DNA of 64,000 nucleotides from Dethiobacter sp. (GTDB lineage Bacteria > Bacillota > Dethiobacteria > DTU022 > UBA8154). The translations under genes and the position numbers were made by a program. Location of the stretch: contig DYEO01000049.1 of the NCBI GenBank assembly GCA_020725665.1, positions 28,022 through 92,021 of the forward strand, in the 5' to 3' direction. Each line of letters opens with the position of its first letter. Position 1 is the first letter of the stretch. Positions 17,078 to 25,776 of the stretch are shown here, piece after piece. Under the pieces are notes generated by a model. The model had not been told where the DNA came from. It saw only the letters and a list, made by a program, of their open reading frames with translations, and did not search any database.

Positions 17078-17761
17078 ATGGAAAACGAAACAAAAAAAAG
17101 AATTATAACGATGGACGATGTGGAGAACCATCCCATGGTGATCGCCTGTATCCGCCAGGCGGACAGTAATCTTGGGGTACTTGGCTATACTGAGCATGGC
17201 TTTCGCCATACGGATATGGTGGCCAATACAGCTTATCGCATCCTCAAAAATTTGGGATACAGCCGCCGGGAAGCAGAACTGGCGGCAATTGCCGGGTATC
17301 TCCATGATATCGGCAACGTAGTGGAAAGGAGCCATCATTATTATATCGGAGCTCTTATTGCCATGAATATCCTGAAGGACCTGGGCATGGAGGAACGGGA
17401 GATTACCGAGGTGGCCGCCGCCATCGGCAACCATGACGAAATAAGCGGACATCCCGTAAGCGTCTGTTCCGCGGCGGTAATCCTTGCTGATAAGGCGGAT
17501 GTGCATCGCCTGCGCGTGCGCAATCCAAGTTTCGTCAAGTTTGATATTCACGACCGGGTAAACTATGCCGTGGAGGAATCGGTGCTGGAGCTCTCACCAG
17601 AGGAACGGGTGATTACACTTAAACTCAAGATTGACAACAATATCAGTAAAGTGTTGGAGTATTTCGAGATATTTCTTTCCCGCATGGTTCTTTGCCGCCG
17701 GGCAGCCGATTTTCTTTCCGCCCGTTTTTCCCTGGTAATCAATGATGCACAGCTTCTCTAG
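17078..17761 (+). CDS. HD-domain metal-dependent phosphohydrolase
   Basis: A 227-residue cytoplasmic HD-superfamily protein. The metal ligands appear as H40/H44 in EHGFRH, H76-D77 in YLHDIGN, the pair H86-H87 and a final D in IGNHDE. Members hydrolyse phosphate esters such as nucleotides or second messengers; the substrate cannot be told here. The ribosome-binding site before ATG is weak. It stands between ogt and secD, with a base-paired element upstream, and may be co-transcribed with secDF, whose start is 44 bp later. Confidence 0.75.
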   Translation: MENETKKRIITMDDVENHPMVIACIRQADSNLGVLGYTEHGFRHTDMVANTAYRILKNLGYSRREAELAAIAGYLHDIGNVVERSHHYYIGALIAMNILKDLGMEEREITEVAAAIGNHDEISGHPVSVCSAAVILADKADVHRLRVRNPSFVKFDIHDRVNYAVEESVLELSPEERVITLKLKIDNNISKVLEYFEIFLSRMVLCRRAADFLSARFSLVINDAQLL

Positions 17762-17804
17762 GATATTTTTCCACCGATAACGGTATCAGTGGAGGAGGAA
17801 GAAG

Positions 17805-19040
17805 ATGTCAGTGCGTAAAAAGAAGAAAACGGGGTTACAGGCCGTATTGTTTGTGGTTATTTCCGTTGTGTTGATAGCCGCCTCCGCCATATTTTTACTG
17901 AACTGGGACAACTACCTGCGCAAGGGACTGGATCTGGAAGGCGGCATCTATGTGCTCCTGGAGGCGGTGGAAACAGGGGACGCAGAGGCAGACTATGATA
18001 CTATCCAGCGGGCGATGACAATCATACGCCAGCGCGTGGACGAGCTGGGTGTGGTGGAACCAATTCTGCAGCGGGAGGGAGAGAGGCGTATCCGCATCGA
18101 GCTTCCCGGTATCGAAGACCCGGCTCAGGCCATGGCTGTAATCGGCCGTACGGCCATGCTTACCTTTTACAGCCCGGAGGGGGAACTGCTCCTTACCGGC
18201 GCCAACCTGAAAAACGCCTATTTCACGCGGGGTCAGTATAATGAGCCGATCGTGGCCCTGGAATTTGATGCGGAGGGACGGGAAATCTTTGCCCGGGCCA
18301 CACAGGAACACCTGGGTGAGGTTATCGCTATTTTCCTCGACGATGAGCTTGTTTCGGCCCCGACTGTGCAAGCTGTAATCACGGACGGCAGTGCCATTAT
18401 CACCGGTATAGGTTCCGCCGAGGAAGCCCACGGTATTGCCCTGATGCTCCGTTCCGGATCCCTGCCTGTGAAACTGGTTGAACTGGAGACGCGTTCCGTG
18501 GGGCCGCTGCTGGGAGAAAATGCACTCAGGCTTGCCTTCTCCGCCGGTATTGTCGGACTCTTGCTTGTCGCGCTCTTCATGTTGCTTTATTACCGTTTTG
18601 CCGGGGCGGTTTCCGTGATCAGCCTCATTGTTTACCTGGCCGTGGTTTTCCTGGTGCTGGTTTTGCTAAAAGCCACGCTCACGCTCCCCGGTTTAGCCGG
18701 AATGATCCTCTCCATCGGTATGGCCGTGGATGCCAATGTGCTCATTTTTGAACGGATCAAGGAGGAACTGCGGCTCGGCAAGACAACACTGACAGCCATT
18801 AATACAGGTTTTGAGCGGGCGCTGAGTGCCATCCTCGATGCCAATATCACCACCGTGATCGTAGCTTTGGTGCTCTTCATTGTTGCCAGTGGTCCGGTGC
18901 GTGGTTTTGCCGTGGTACTGCTGATTGGTATCGTGGCCAGCTTTTTCTCGGCAATTTACCTTACCCGTTTTCTCCTACGGCTGGCTGCCCGTTCCCGCAT
19001 AATCAAAAAACCGGCCTATCTGGGCTATGGGGGGGAGTAA
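17805..19040 (+). CDS. secD: Protein translocase subunit SecD
   Basis: A 411-residue membrane protein that helps the Sec channel pull exported proteins using the ion gradient. A first membrane segment at about residues 11-30 is followed by GLDLEGGIYVLLE, an extracellular P1 region, and five more segments from about residue 245. The motif GMAVDANVLIFERIKEE (about residue 305) is characteristic. The length fits Gram-positive SecD when SecF is separate. GGAGGAGG precedes ATG. secF starts 5 bp later. Confidence 0.96.
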   Translation: MSVRKKKKTGLQAVLFVVISVVLIAASAIFLLNWDNYLRKGLDLEGGIYVLLEAVETGDAEADYDTIQRAMTIIRQRVDELGVVEPILQREGERRIRIELPGIEDPAQAMAVIGRTAMLTFYSPEGELLLTGANLKNAYFTRGQYNEPIVALEFDAEGREIFARATQEHLGEVIAIFLDDELVSAPTVQAVITDGSAIITGIGSAEEAHGIALMLRSGSLPVKLVELETRSVGPLLGENALRLAFSAGIVGLLLVALFMLLYYRFAGAVSVISLIVYLAVVFLVLVLLKATLTLPGLAGMILSIGMAVDANVLIFERIKEELRLGKTTLTAINTGFERALSAILDANITTVIVALVLFIVASGPVRGFAVVLLIGIVASFFSAIYLTRFLLRLAARSRIIKKPAYLGYGGE

Positions 19041-19044
19041 GCTG

Positions 19045-19971
19045 ATGAAAACGTATAATATACCATTCATGAAATATCGCCGTGCTGCTTTTATCTTCTC
19101 CGCCCTGCTCATCATTGCCGGAGCTGTTTCCCTGGCGGTTGGCGGCCTGAACCTGGGTATCGATTTTGCCGGGGGGACGATTCTGCACCTGCGCCTGGAC
19201 GAGGGTTACAGTATGGAGGAGGTCAGGGAGGTGCTGGCGCCATTCGGCCTGGAGGGAGTACCCCTGCAGCGGGTAGGCCTGGATGACGACGGTGCGGGGA
19301 ACGAGGTCGTGATCAAGACACCGGAACTGGACGAGTCGGCCCGCCGGGAGCTTATCGATGCCTTCAAGGAACGCTGGCCGCAAATGACCGGGGAGGATAT
19401 TCTGCGCATTGATAATGTGGGAGCGGTGATCGGCCGGGAGTTGACACAGGAGGCTTTTCTTGCCCTGGTGGCGGCTGCCGCCCTGATGATCCTTTATATC
19501 ACCCTGCGCTTTGAATTCAGGTTTGCCCTGGCGGCCATTGTCGCCCTGCTCCATGACGCCTTTATCATTATCGGCGTTTTCTCCCTTTTCCGCCTGGAGG
19601 TGAACAGCCCCTTTATTGCGGCGGTACTCACGATTATCGGTTATTCTATTAACGATACGATTGTGATTTTCGACCGCATCCGGGAAAACTTGAAGTATCG
19701 CGGCAGCCGGACGGTGGAAGAGGTGGTTGAAAACAGTATTAACGCCAGCCTGATGCGCACCATCAACACATCCCTGACAACCTTGCTCGTTCTCCTTTCC
19801 CTTTTTATTGCTTTCAACTACTTTGTGGGCGCTATGGACCTGAAGATGTTTGCCCTGGCTTTGCTCATCGGCATTGTGAGTGGCACTTACTCTTCCATCT
19901 TTATCGCCAGCCCGCTGTGGTTCTTGTGGCGGAACACCGGGCAGAAGAAAAAAGCGCCTGCTCATTCCTGA
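19045..19971 (+). CDS. secF: Protein translocase subunit SecF
   Basis: A 308-residue partner of SecD with six membrane segments. GLNLGIDFAGGTI near residue 38 and SINDTIVIFDRIREN (about residue 205) are SecF signatures. I chose ATG 19045, with GGGGGAG in the secD tail as ribosome-binding site; an in-frame ATG at 19027 would have no such site. About 110 bp without a clear terminator separates it from the LapA-like gene. Confidence 0.96.
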   Translation: MKTYNIPFMKYRRAAFIFSALLIIAGAVSLAVGGLNLGIDFAGGTILHLRLDEGYSMEEVREVLAPFGLEGVPLQRVGLDDDGAGNEVVIKTPELDESARRELIDAFKERWPQMTGEDILRIDNVGAVIGRELTQEAFLALVAAAALMILYITLRFEFRFALAAIVALLHDAFIIIGVFSLFRLEVNSPFIAAVLTIIGYSINDTIVIFDRIRENLKYRGSRTVEEVVENSINASLMRTINTSLTTLLVLLSLFIAFNYFVGAMDLKMFALALLIGIVSGTYSSIFIASPLWFLWRNTGQKKKAPAHS

Positions 19972-20080
19972 AGTTTGGAGTTATGTGGGAAAACCCATAA
20001 TGATTGCAGGAAATCCCCCTGGTGCTGTCGAAATATATGGGCCTGGGCGGTAACATTTAGCGAAAAAGGGGGAGGTAACC

Positions 20081-20608
20081 ATAAGTCAGTTCGGCGTAGT
20101 TCTGGCCCTTATTTTTAGTCTATTTATTGCCGTCTTTGCCCTGGCCAATAACCAGCCTATCGTGGTTAATTATCTTTACGGCAAAGCGGAGATTTCTGCT
20201 GTAATCGTTATTTTGGGGGCCGCCTGTCTGGGGGCCCTCACTATTTTTCTGCTGGGCATCTACAGGCAGATCAAGACCGGCTTTCGCGTGCGCGGCTTAC
20301 AGGGTGAGCTGGGCGAGCTGCGGTCCAGGCTGCAGGAACTGGAAATGGAGCGGGATTATCTGCTTGTCCAGGTAGGGCAGTTGCAGGAGGCGGTTCCTGA
20401 CTGCTGCAGGGTGGAAGCAGAAACGGGGGATCCCCTGCCTGCAGATGACGTTTTGGCCGGTGCAGGAGAAGTAACCATGGAGAAAGATAAGGAAATGGAA
20501 GCTTCGGCTCCTGCAGGCGCTAATGTATCCACCGGACCGCGCGTGGAAGATAATCAGGCGAAACAAGAAGTGGAGAAAACACAAAAAAAGGAAGAAAAGG
20601 AGCTTTGA
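20081..20608 (+). CDS. LapA-domain membrane protein with apparent ATA start
   Basis: A 175-residue protein with two membrane segments (about residues 5-23 and 40-62), the FALANNQPIVVNYLYG motif of the LapA/DUF1049 family between them, a coiled coil at about 70-110 and a charged tail rich in Glu and Lys. The start is unusual. The first helix is open in frame back to ATA 20081, which stands 5 bp after GGGGGAGG; no ATG, GTG or TTG occurs between the upstream stop at 20051 and this point. A GTG at 20162 would cut off the first helix. The function is unknown; LapA proteins affect envelope assembly. It overlaps recJ by TTGA. Confidence 0.72.
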   Translation: MSQFGVVLALIFSLFIAVFALANNQPIVVNYLYGKAEISAVIVILGAACLGALTIFLLGIYRQIKTGFRVRGLQGELGELRSRLQELEMERDYLLVQVGQLQEAVPDCCRVEAETGDPLPADDVLAGAGEVTMEKDKEMEASAPAGANVSTGPRVEDNQAKQEVEKTQKKEEKEL

Positions 20609-23112
20609 GAAGATTCGACAGAGGGAAAAACGTTCAGCCCGGCACCTGGGCCTTTTTCCCCCATACTGAAGAAATATACGCTGAATTGGCGGAGGCCATG
20701 CATCTCCCCCTGCCGCTGGCCCGGGTACTCGTTAACCGGGGGATTAAAACAGCCTTGGAGGGAGAAAGTTTTCTTGCACCCGAACCGGAGCAGCTTCATT
20801 CCCCTTTTACCATGAAAGATATGGAAATCGCTGCGGAGACAATTTGGCAGGCGATACGGGAGGGCAGGAGGATCGCTGTTTACGGTGATTATGACGTGGA
20901 CGGGATTGGGGCTACTGCCCTTTTGTTTACCCTGCTGCGCTGCCTCGGAGCGGATGTAGTTTATTATATTCCGGATCGGCTGGCGGAAGGCTATGGCCTG
21001 AACATCAACGTAATTACCCGGCTGGCAGGGGAGGGGGTTTCCCTTCTGGTGACGGTGGATTGCGGTATCGGCAACGGCCTGGAAGTTGCCTTTGCCCGGG
21101 AGCGGGGTATGGAAGTGGTGATCACGGACCACCACCTGCCGGCAGTGGAACTGCCACGCGCAGCAGCCGTGGTCAACCCGCTGCGCTTTGACTGTTCCTA
21201 TCCTTTCAAGGAACTCTGCGGAGCAGGTATTGCTTTCAAGCTGGGGCAGGCTCTTCTGGAGCGGCGGGAAGCGGCGGGTGCAGGTAACAGGAACAGGACG
21301 GTTGGGGATCCCTGGTCCGGGATGGAGGGGTATCTGGACCTGGTTACCCTCGCCACGGTGGCCGATATGGTCCCCCTGCTGGGGGAGAACCGCGTCCTTG
21401 TTACATACGGGTTGCGCCGCATGAACACAGAACTGCGTCCGGGACTGGCGGCTCTCTGTGAGGCGGCGGCGGTAGGAAAAAAGCTGACTACCGAAATCAT
21501 CTCTTTCATGATCGCCCCGCGTCTCAATGCGGCCGGGCGCCTCGGCGACGCCTCCCGTGCCCTGAAGCTGCTTTTGATGGAGCATACGGAGGAAGCCCGT
21601 CCCCTGGCTGCAGAACTGCACAGTGAGAACAGCCGCCGCCAGCTCCTGGAGGCAAATATCTTTGCAGAAGCCTCAAAAATGATTGAGGAAATGCCGGAAA
21701 ACGAAGCTGGTTTTCTGTTGTTGGCTGCACCGGACTGGCCCCAGGGAGTGATTGGCATTGTGGCCGGCCGCCTGCTTGAACAGTACAACCGGCCTGTGAT
21801 CCTCGTATCCCTGGCAGAGGGACAGGGTAAGGGTTCCGGCCGCAGCAGCGGGGATTTTAATCTCACTGCCGCCCTGAAAGAATGTGCCCACCTGCTCCTC
21901 TCTTACGGGGGCCACCATTGCGCCGCAGGGTTGACAGTGAAGGAGGAAAATATACCCCTGTTACGCCGGGAATTAAACAGGCTGGTCCGCCAGTGGCGTG
22001 AGGAGACGGAGCCTGCTCCATCCTTTTACGTGGATGCCCCGCTGCACCCGCAGCAGATCACGGCGCAGTTGGTACGGGAGATAGAGCTTCTGGAACCGTT
22101 TGGTTGTGGGAACCCCCGCCCCCTCTTTTTCGGAGAAAAGTGGTTTCTCGAACGGAAAAGAGAGGTGGGACAGGGGCAGCGGCATCTACAATTGGGCCTC
22201 TCCCGGGACGGTTATTATTTCCCTGCCATTTGTTTTAACGGCAAAAACAGGCTCCCGGTCTTACAGGCAATGCGGGATTTGGACGTATTTTTTTCCCTTT
22301 GCTTTGACACATGGCGGGGTGGAGATGCCCTGCAACTGGAGGTATATGCCGGCCTGTACTGTGATGAACACATAAGGGGAAAACTGTCTCTGGTGGACCG
22401 TCGGGGCTTGCAACAAAAAAACCATTATCTCAGGGAACTGGTGCGACAGGGGGAAGAGTGTCTTGTCTTTGTCAATACGCTCGGACGGCTGCGTTACCTG
22501 CAGCAAAACCTCGCCGGGGAAAAAGGACTTTATTTTACCCACCAGGGCCGGTTAAAGCCGGGAGAGATAAACGGTACCCCTTCGCACCTTGTCCTGTATG
22601 ACCTGCCCCTGCAGGACCTGAAACTGCGGGCGTTGTTGCAAAACCTGGCTGTTGGCAATAATATTAAAGTACACCTTCTTTATGGAATGGGGGACTGGCA
22701 GGATAACCTGCGGCTTTTAAAGGCTACCATCCCTTCTCTTTCCGTTTTGGAGCAGGTCATTTTAGCCCTGCAGGAACTTGCTGCGGCAGGTAAGAGTTCC
22801 CTGCTCAGCGAAACTGTGGTCAATCTCAAGCGGCGCCTTTCTTTTTCCCCGACAAAGCACCTGCTGGAGAAATGCCTGCTCATCATGGAGGAAGCCGCGT
22901 GCCTGGAGCTGGATAATGGAAAACTGAAACTTTCCGTTGCCTGTGGGGATGACTATTGCACGCTGCTTGGAACCCTGGCCTTGTCGGAACATTACAAGTG
23001 GGCACGCAAGAAATGGCAGGAGGCCTTGCGCTTGCAGAAATACATGCTGGAGGCAGGGGGGGAAGAGATACTTGCCCTCTTTGATGAAGGAGTGCAGAAC
23101 AGCTTAACATGA
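20605..23112 (+). CDS. recJ: Single-stranded-DNA exonuclease RecJ
   Basis: An 835-residue 5'-3' exonuclease of recombination and repair. DHH-family motifs are in order: YGDYDVDGIG (residue 92), TVDCGIGN (about 150), TDHHLP (about 174) and the DHHA1 motif SYGGHHCAAG (about 433). About 270 residues beyond the catalytic core form the long C-terminal extension known from Firmicute RecJ. The start is TTG overlapping the previous stop, with AAAAGGAG upstream. It overlaps relA by ATGA, so both are in one transcript with dtd. Confidence 0.94.
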   Translation: MRRFDRGKNVQPGTWAFFPHTEEIYAELAEAMHLPLPLARVLVNRGIKTALEGESFLAPEPEQLHSPFTMKDMEIAAETIWQAIREGRRIAVYGDYDVDGIGATALLFTLLRCLGADVVYYIPDRLAEGYGLNINVITRLAGEGVSLLVTVDCGIGNGLEVAFARERGMEVVITDHHLPAVELPRAAAVVNPLRFDCSYPFKELCGAGIAFKLGQALLERREAAGAGNRNRTVGDPWSGMEGYLDLVTLATVADMVPLLGENRVLVTYGLRRMNTELRPGLAALCEAAAVGKKLTTEIISFMIAPRLNAAGRLGDASRALKLLLMEHTEEARPLAAELHSENSRRQLLEANIFAEASKMIEEMPENEAGFLLLAAPDWPQGVIGIVAGRLLEQYNRPVILVSLAEGQGKGSGRSSGDFNLTAALKECAHLLLSYGGHHCAAGLTVKEENIPLLRRELNRLVRQWREETEPAPSFYVDAPLHPQQITAQLVREIELLEPFGCGNPRPLFFGEKWFLERKREVGQGQRHLQLGLSRDGYYFPAICFNGKNRLPVLQAMRDLDVFFSLCFDTWRGGDALQLEVYAGLYCDEHIRGKLSLVDRRGLQQKNHYLRELVRQGEECLVFVNTLGRLRYLQQNLAGEKGLYFTHQGRLKPGEINGTPSHLVLYDLPLQDLKLRALLQNLAVGNNIKVHLLYGMGDWQDNLRLLKATIPSLSVLEQVILALQELAAAGKSSLLSETVVNLKRRLSFSPTKHLLEKCLLIMEEAACLELDNGKLKLSVACGDDYCTLLGTLALSEHYKWARKKWQEALRLQKYMLEAGGEEILALFDEGVQNSLT

Positions 23113-25322
23113 GCATGCAGCTGCTAAAGAAATGCTTTACCCGTTACAATAATAAAAAAGAAGACTGGTCACTGATCAGGCGTGCCTACCAGTTTGCGCT
23201 TAACGCCCATGGGAACCAGAAGAGGGTTTCGGGGGATTCGTATATCACTCACCCCCTGGGTGTGGCCTGTATTCTGGCAGAGCTGGAGTTGGACCTGGTT
23301 ACGATTATGACCGGGTTGCTGCATGATGTGATCGAAGACACGCCGGTTACGTATGCGGAACTGGAACGTGAATTCGGGCAGGAGGTAGCCGGCCTCGTGG
23401 ACGGGGTGACCAAGTTGAGCCGCATGGAATTCCGCTCCAAGGAGGAACAGCAGGCGGAAACCTGGCGCAAGATGTTCGTGGCCATGGCCCGGGATATTCG
23501 CGTAATCCTGGTCAAACTTGCGGATCGCACCCATAACATGCGTACCCTCCACTACCTCTCCGACTTTAAACAGCATGAGATCGCCCGTGAAACCCTGGAG
23601 ATCTATGCCCCCCTGGCCCATCGCCTGGGCATAAATAAAATCAAGTGGGAACTTGAGGACCTGGCTTTCCGTTACCTGAATAATAAAGATTACTATTATC
23701 TTGTGGAAAAGTTGGCCAAAAAACGGCGAGAGCGGGAAGAGTATATCAACAACGCCATCGCCGATCTCTCCGCCGGCATTAAAGAAGCCGGTATTACAGC
23801 CGAGATTCAGGGCCGGCCCAAGCATATCTACAGCATTTATAACAAGATGAAGGGACAGGGTAAGGATTTTAACGAGATTTATGATCTGACCGCATTGCGC
23901 GTTATTGTGAACAGCGTACGGGACTGCTATGCAACGCTGGGTGTGGTGCATACCCTCTGGCGGCCCATCCCCGGGCATTTTAACGATTATATCGCCGTGC
24001 CCAAGCCCAACATGTACCAATCGCTGCACACCACTGTTGTCTGCGGCAAAAATGAACTGTTGGAGGTGCAGATCCGCACCTGGGAAATGCACCGCACGGC
24101 GGAATACGGTATTGCCGCCCACTGGCGCTATAAGGAGAAGGTCAGGGACGACCGGGAATTTGCGGAGAAACTCTCCTGGCTGCGACAGCTGCTGGAATGG
24201 CAGCAGGATTTAAAAGACGCCCATGAATTTATGGAACACCTGCGCATAGACCTGTTCAGTGACGAAGTTTTTGTTTTTACCCCCCGCGGTGACGTGATCG
24301 ATCTGCCCCGCGGTTCCGTACCGCTGGATTTTGCCTATCGTATCCATACGGATGTGGGCAATCGCTGTGTGGGGGCGAAGGCGAACGGCCGTATCGTCCC
24401 CCTGGACTACGAGCTTAAGACGGGCGATATTGTGGAGATTATCACCAGCAAACAGGGCACTCCCAGTCGTGACTGGTTGAAACTTGTGGTCAGTTCCACG
24501 GCAAAAAGTAAAATCCGCGCCTGGTTTAAAAAAGAACGGCGGGAGGAGAATATTGCCAAGGGACGGGACAGCCTGGAACGGGAAATACGCCGCCTGCAAC
24601 TGGAGCCGCGCCGCCTGCTCAAGGATGCTTTACTGGAAGAGGTGGGCCGTCGCTATAACCTCCTTACCGCTGATGATGTCTTTGCAGCGGTGGGTTACGG
24701 CGGGGTTTCCACGCAACAGATCCTCTCCCGCCTGCGGGAAGAATATGCAAAGAAATTTGGCACGGAGGAAAGTGGTAAACCGCTGCTTCCGCTCAAAACC
24801 TGGAAGGAGGCAAGCCGGGCAACGGGCGGGGTAAAAATACAGGGAATCGACAACTTGCTGGTCCGTTTTTCGCGCTGCTGTAATCCCCTGCCGGGGGATG
24901 AAATATCCGGATTTGTCACGCGCGGCCGGGGAGTTTCCATTCACCGCCGCGATTGTCCCAACATCATACGGGCCGCCCGGGAGAAAGAACGGCTCATGGA
25001 TGTGCACTGGGAGGCGCAAAGCGATGTATCCTACCCGGTGGAATTGGAGGTTACGGCTGTGGACCGCCCCAACCTGTTGACCGATGTGGTGCAGGCCGTA
25101 AGTGAGAGCAAGGTCAATATTTCCAACGTGAATGCACGCTCCACGCGGGACGGGATTGCCGCCATCCACCTGACCTTTGTGGTAACGGACCTGGAGCACC
25201 TCGATTTTATTATGAACAAGATCCGGCGCGTGCGGGATGTTTTTACCGTGGGACGCCCTTTTGGCAGCGGTTCATCCCCGGAGAAGCATTTTCCCCGGAC
25301 GGTGCAGAAAGGACGATCATAG
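23109..25322 (+). CDS. relA: Bifunctional (p)ppGpp synthetase/hydrolase
   Basis: A 737-residue Rel protein, full length. An HD hydrolase domain (HPLGVA...LLHDVIEDT near residues 48-80, HNMRTL about 140), a synthetase domain (YDLTALRVIV about 258), a TGS domain (about 388-455), a zinc-finger-like part with FSRCCNPLPGDEI (about 585) and a C-terminal ACT domain (about 660-730) are present. Both activities look intact. It controls the stringent response. Translation is probably coupled to recJ through ATGA; the alternative ATG 23115 is equally possible. Confidence 0.95.
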   Translation: MSMQLLKKCFTRYNNKKEDWSLIRRAYQFALNAHGNQKRVSGDSYITHPLGVACILAELELDLVTIMTGLLHDVIEDTPVTYAELEREFGQEVAGLVDGVTKLSRMEFRSKEEQQAETWRKMFVAMARDIRVILVKLADRTHNMRTLHYLSDFKQHEIARETLEIYAPLAHRLGINKIKWELEDLAFRYLNNKDYYYLVEKLAKKRREREEYINNAIADLSAGIKEAGITAEIQGRPKHIYSIYNKMKGQGKDFNEIYDLTALRVIVNSVRDCYATLGVVHTLWRPIPGHFNDYIAVPKPNMYQSLHTTVVCGKNELLEVQIRTWEMHRTAEYGIAAHWRYKEKVRDDREFAEKLSWLRQLLEWQQDLKDAHEFMEHLRIDLFSDEVFVFTPRGDVIDLPRGSVPLDFAYRIHTDVGNRCVGAKANGRIVPLDYELKTGDIVEIITSKQGTPSRDWLKLVVSSTAKSKIRAWFKKERREENIAKGRDSLEREIRRLQLEPRRLLKDALLEEVGRRYNLLTADDVFAAVGYGGVSTQQILSRLREEYAKKFGTEESGKPLLPLKTWKEASRATGGVKIQGIDNLLVRFSRCCNPLPGDEISGFVTRGRGVSIHRRDCPNIIRAAREKERLMDVHWEAQSDVSYPVELEVTAVDRPNLLTDVVQAVSESKVNISNVNARSTRDGIAAIHLTFVVTDLEHLDFIMNKIRRVRDVFTVGRPFGSGSSPEKHFPRTVQKGRS

Positions 25323-25772
25323 ATGCGTGCGGTCATCCAGCGGGTGCACAAGGCCCATGTGGAAGTGGCGGGGGAGGTTGTGGGGCGCATCGCCAGGGGA
25401 CTGGTTGTCTTTCTCGGCATCGGAGCCGATGACGGGGAGCAGGACTGCCGTTATATTGCCGCCAAGATTGCCGGGCTGCGCATTTTTGAAGATGGGGAGG
25501 GCCTTATGAACAAATCCCTGCCGGAGGCAGAAGGGGAGATCCTCTGTGTCTCCCAGTTTACCCTTTACGGGGACTGCCGCAAGGGGCGCCGGCCCAGCTT
25601 TATCGCGGCAGCCCCGCCGCGGCAGGCAGAACCCCTGTATGAAAGGGTTTGCAGCATGTTGCGCGAGGAAGGGCTGACAGTGGCCACCGGTGTTTTTCAG
25701 GCCATGATGCATGTGATTGTACACAACGACGGTCCCGTCACCATCCTGCTGGACAGCCGCAAAACCTTCTAA
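25323..25772 (+). CDS. dtd: D-aminoacyl-tRNA deacylase
   Basis: A 149-residue homodimeric enzyme that removes D-amino acids from t[11 protein letters not shown] (about residue 78) and the C-terminal [11 protein letters not shown] carry the invariant active-site residues. ATG follows directly on the relA stop, with GGACGAT-type sequence upstream and no strong ribosome-binding site, so coupled translation is likely. It ends 4 bp from the end of the convergent amidase gene. Confidence 0.95.
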   Translation: MRAVIQRVHKAHVEVAGEVVGRIARGLVVFLGIGADDGEQDCRYIAAKIAGLRIFEDGEGLMNKSLPEAEGEILCVSQFTLYGDCRKGRRPSFIAAAPPRQAEPLYERVCSMLREEGLTVATGVFQAMMHVIVHNDGPVTILLDSRKTF

Positions 25773-25776
25773 GGTA

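Noticed and set aside
20162..20608. LapA-like protein starting at GTG 20162
   Set aside because: It would remove the first membrane helix and part of the family motif, and no ribosome-binding site precedes it.
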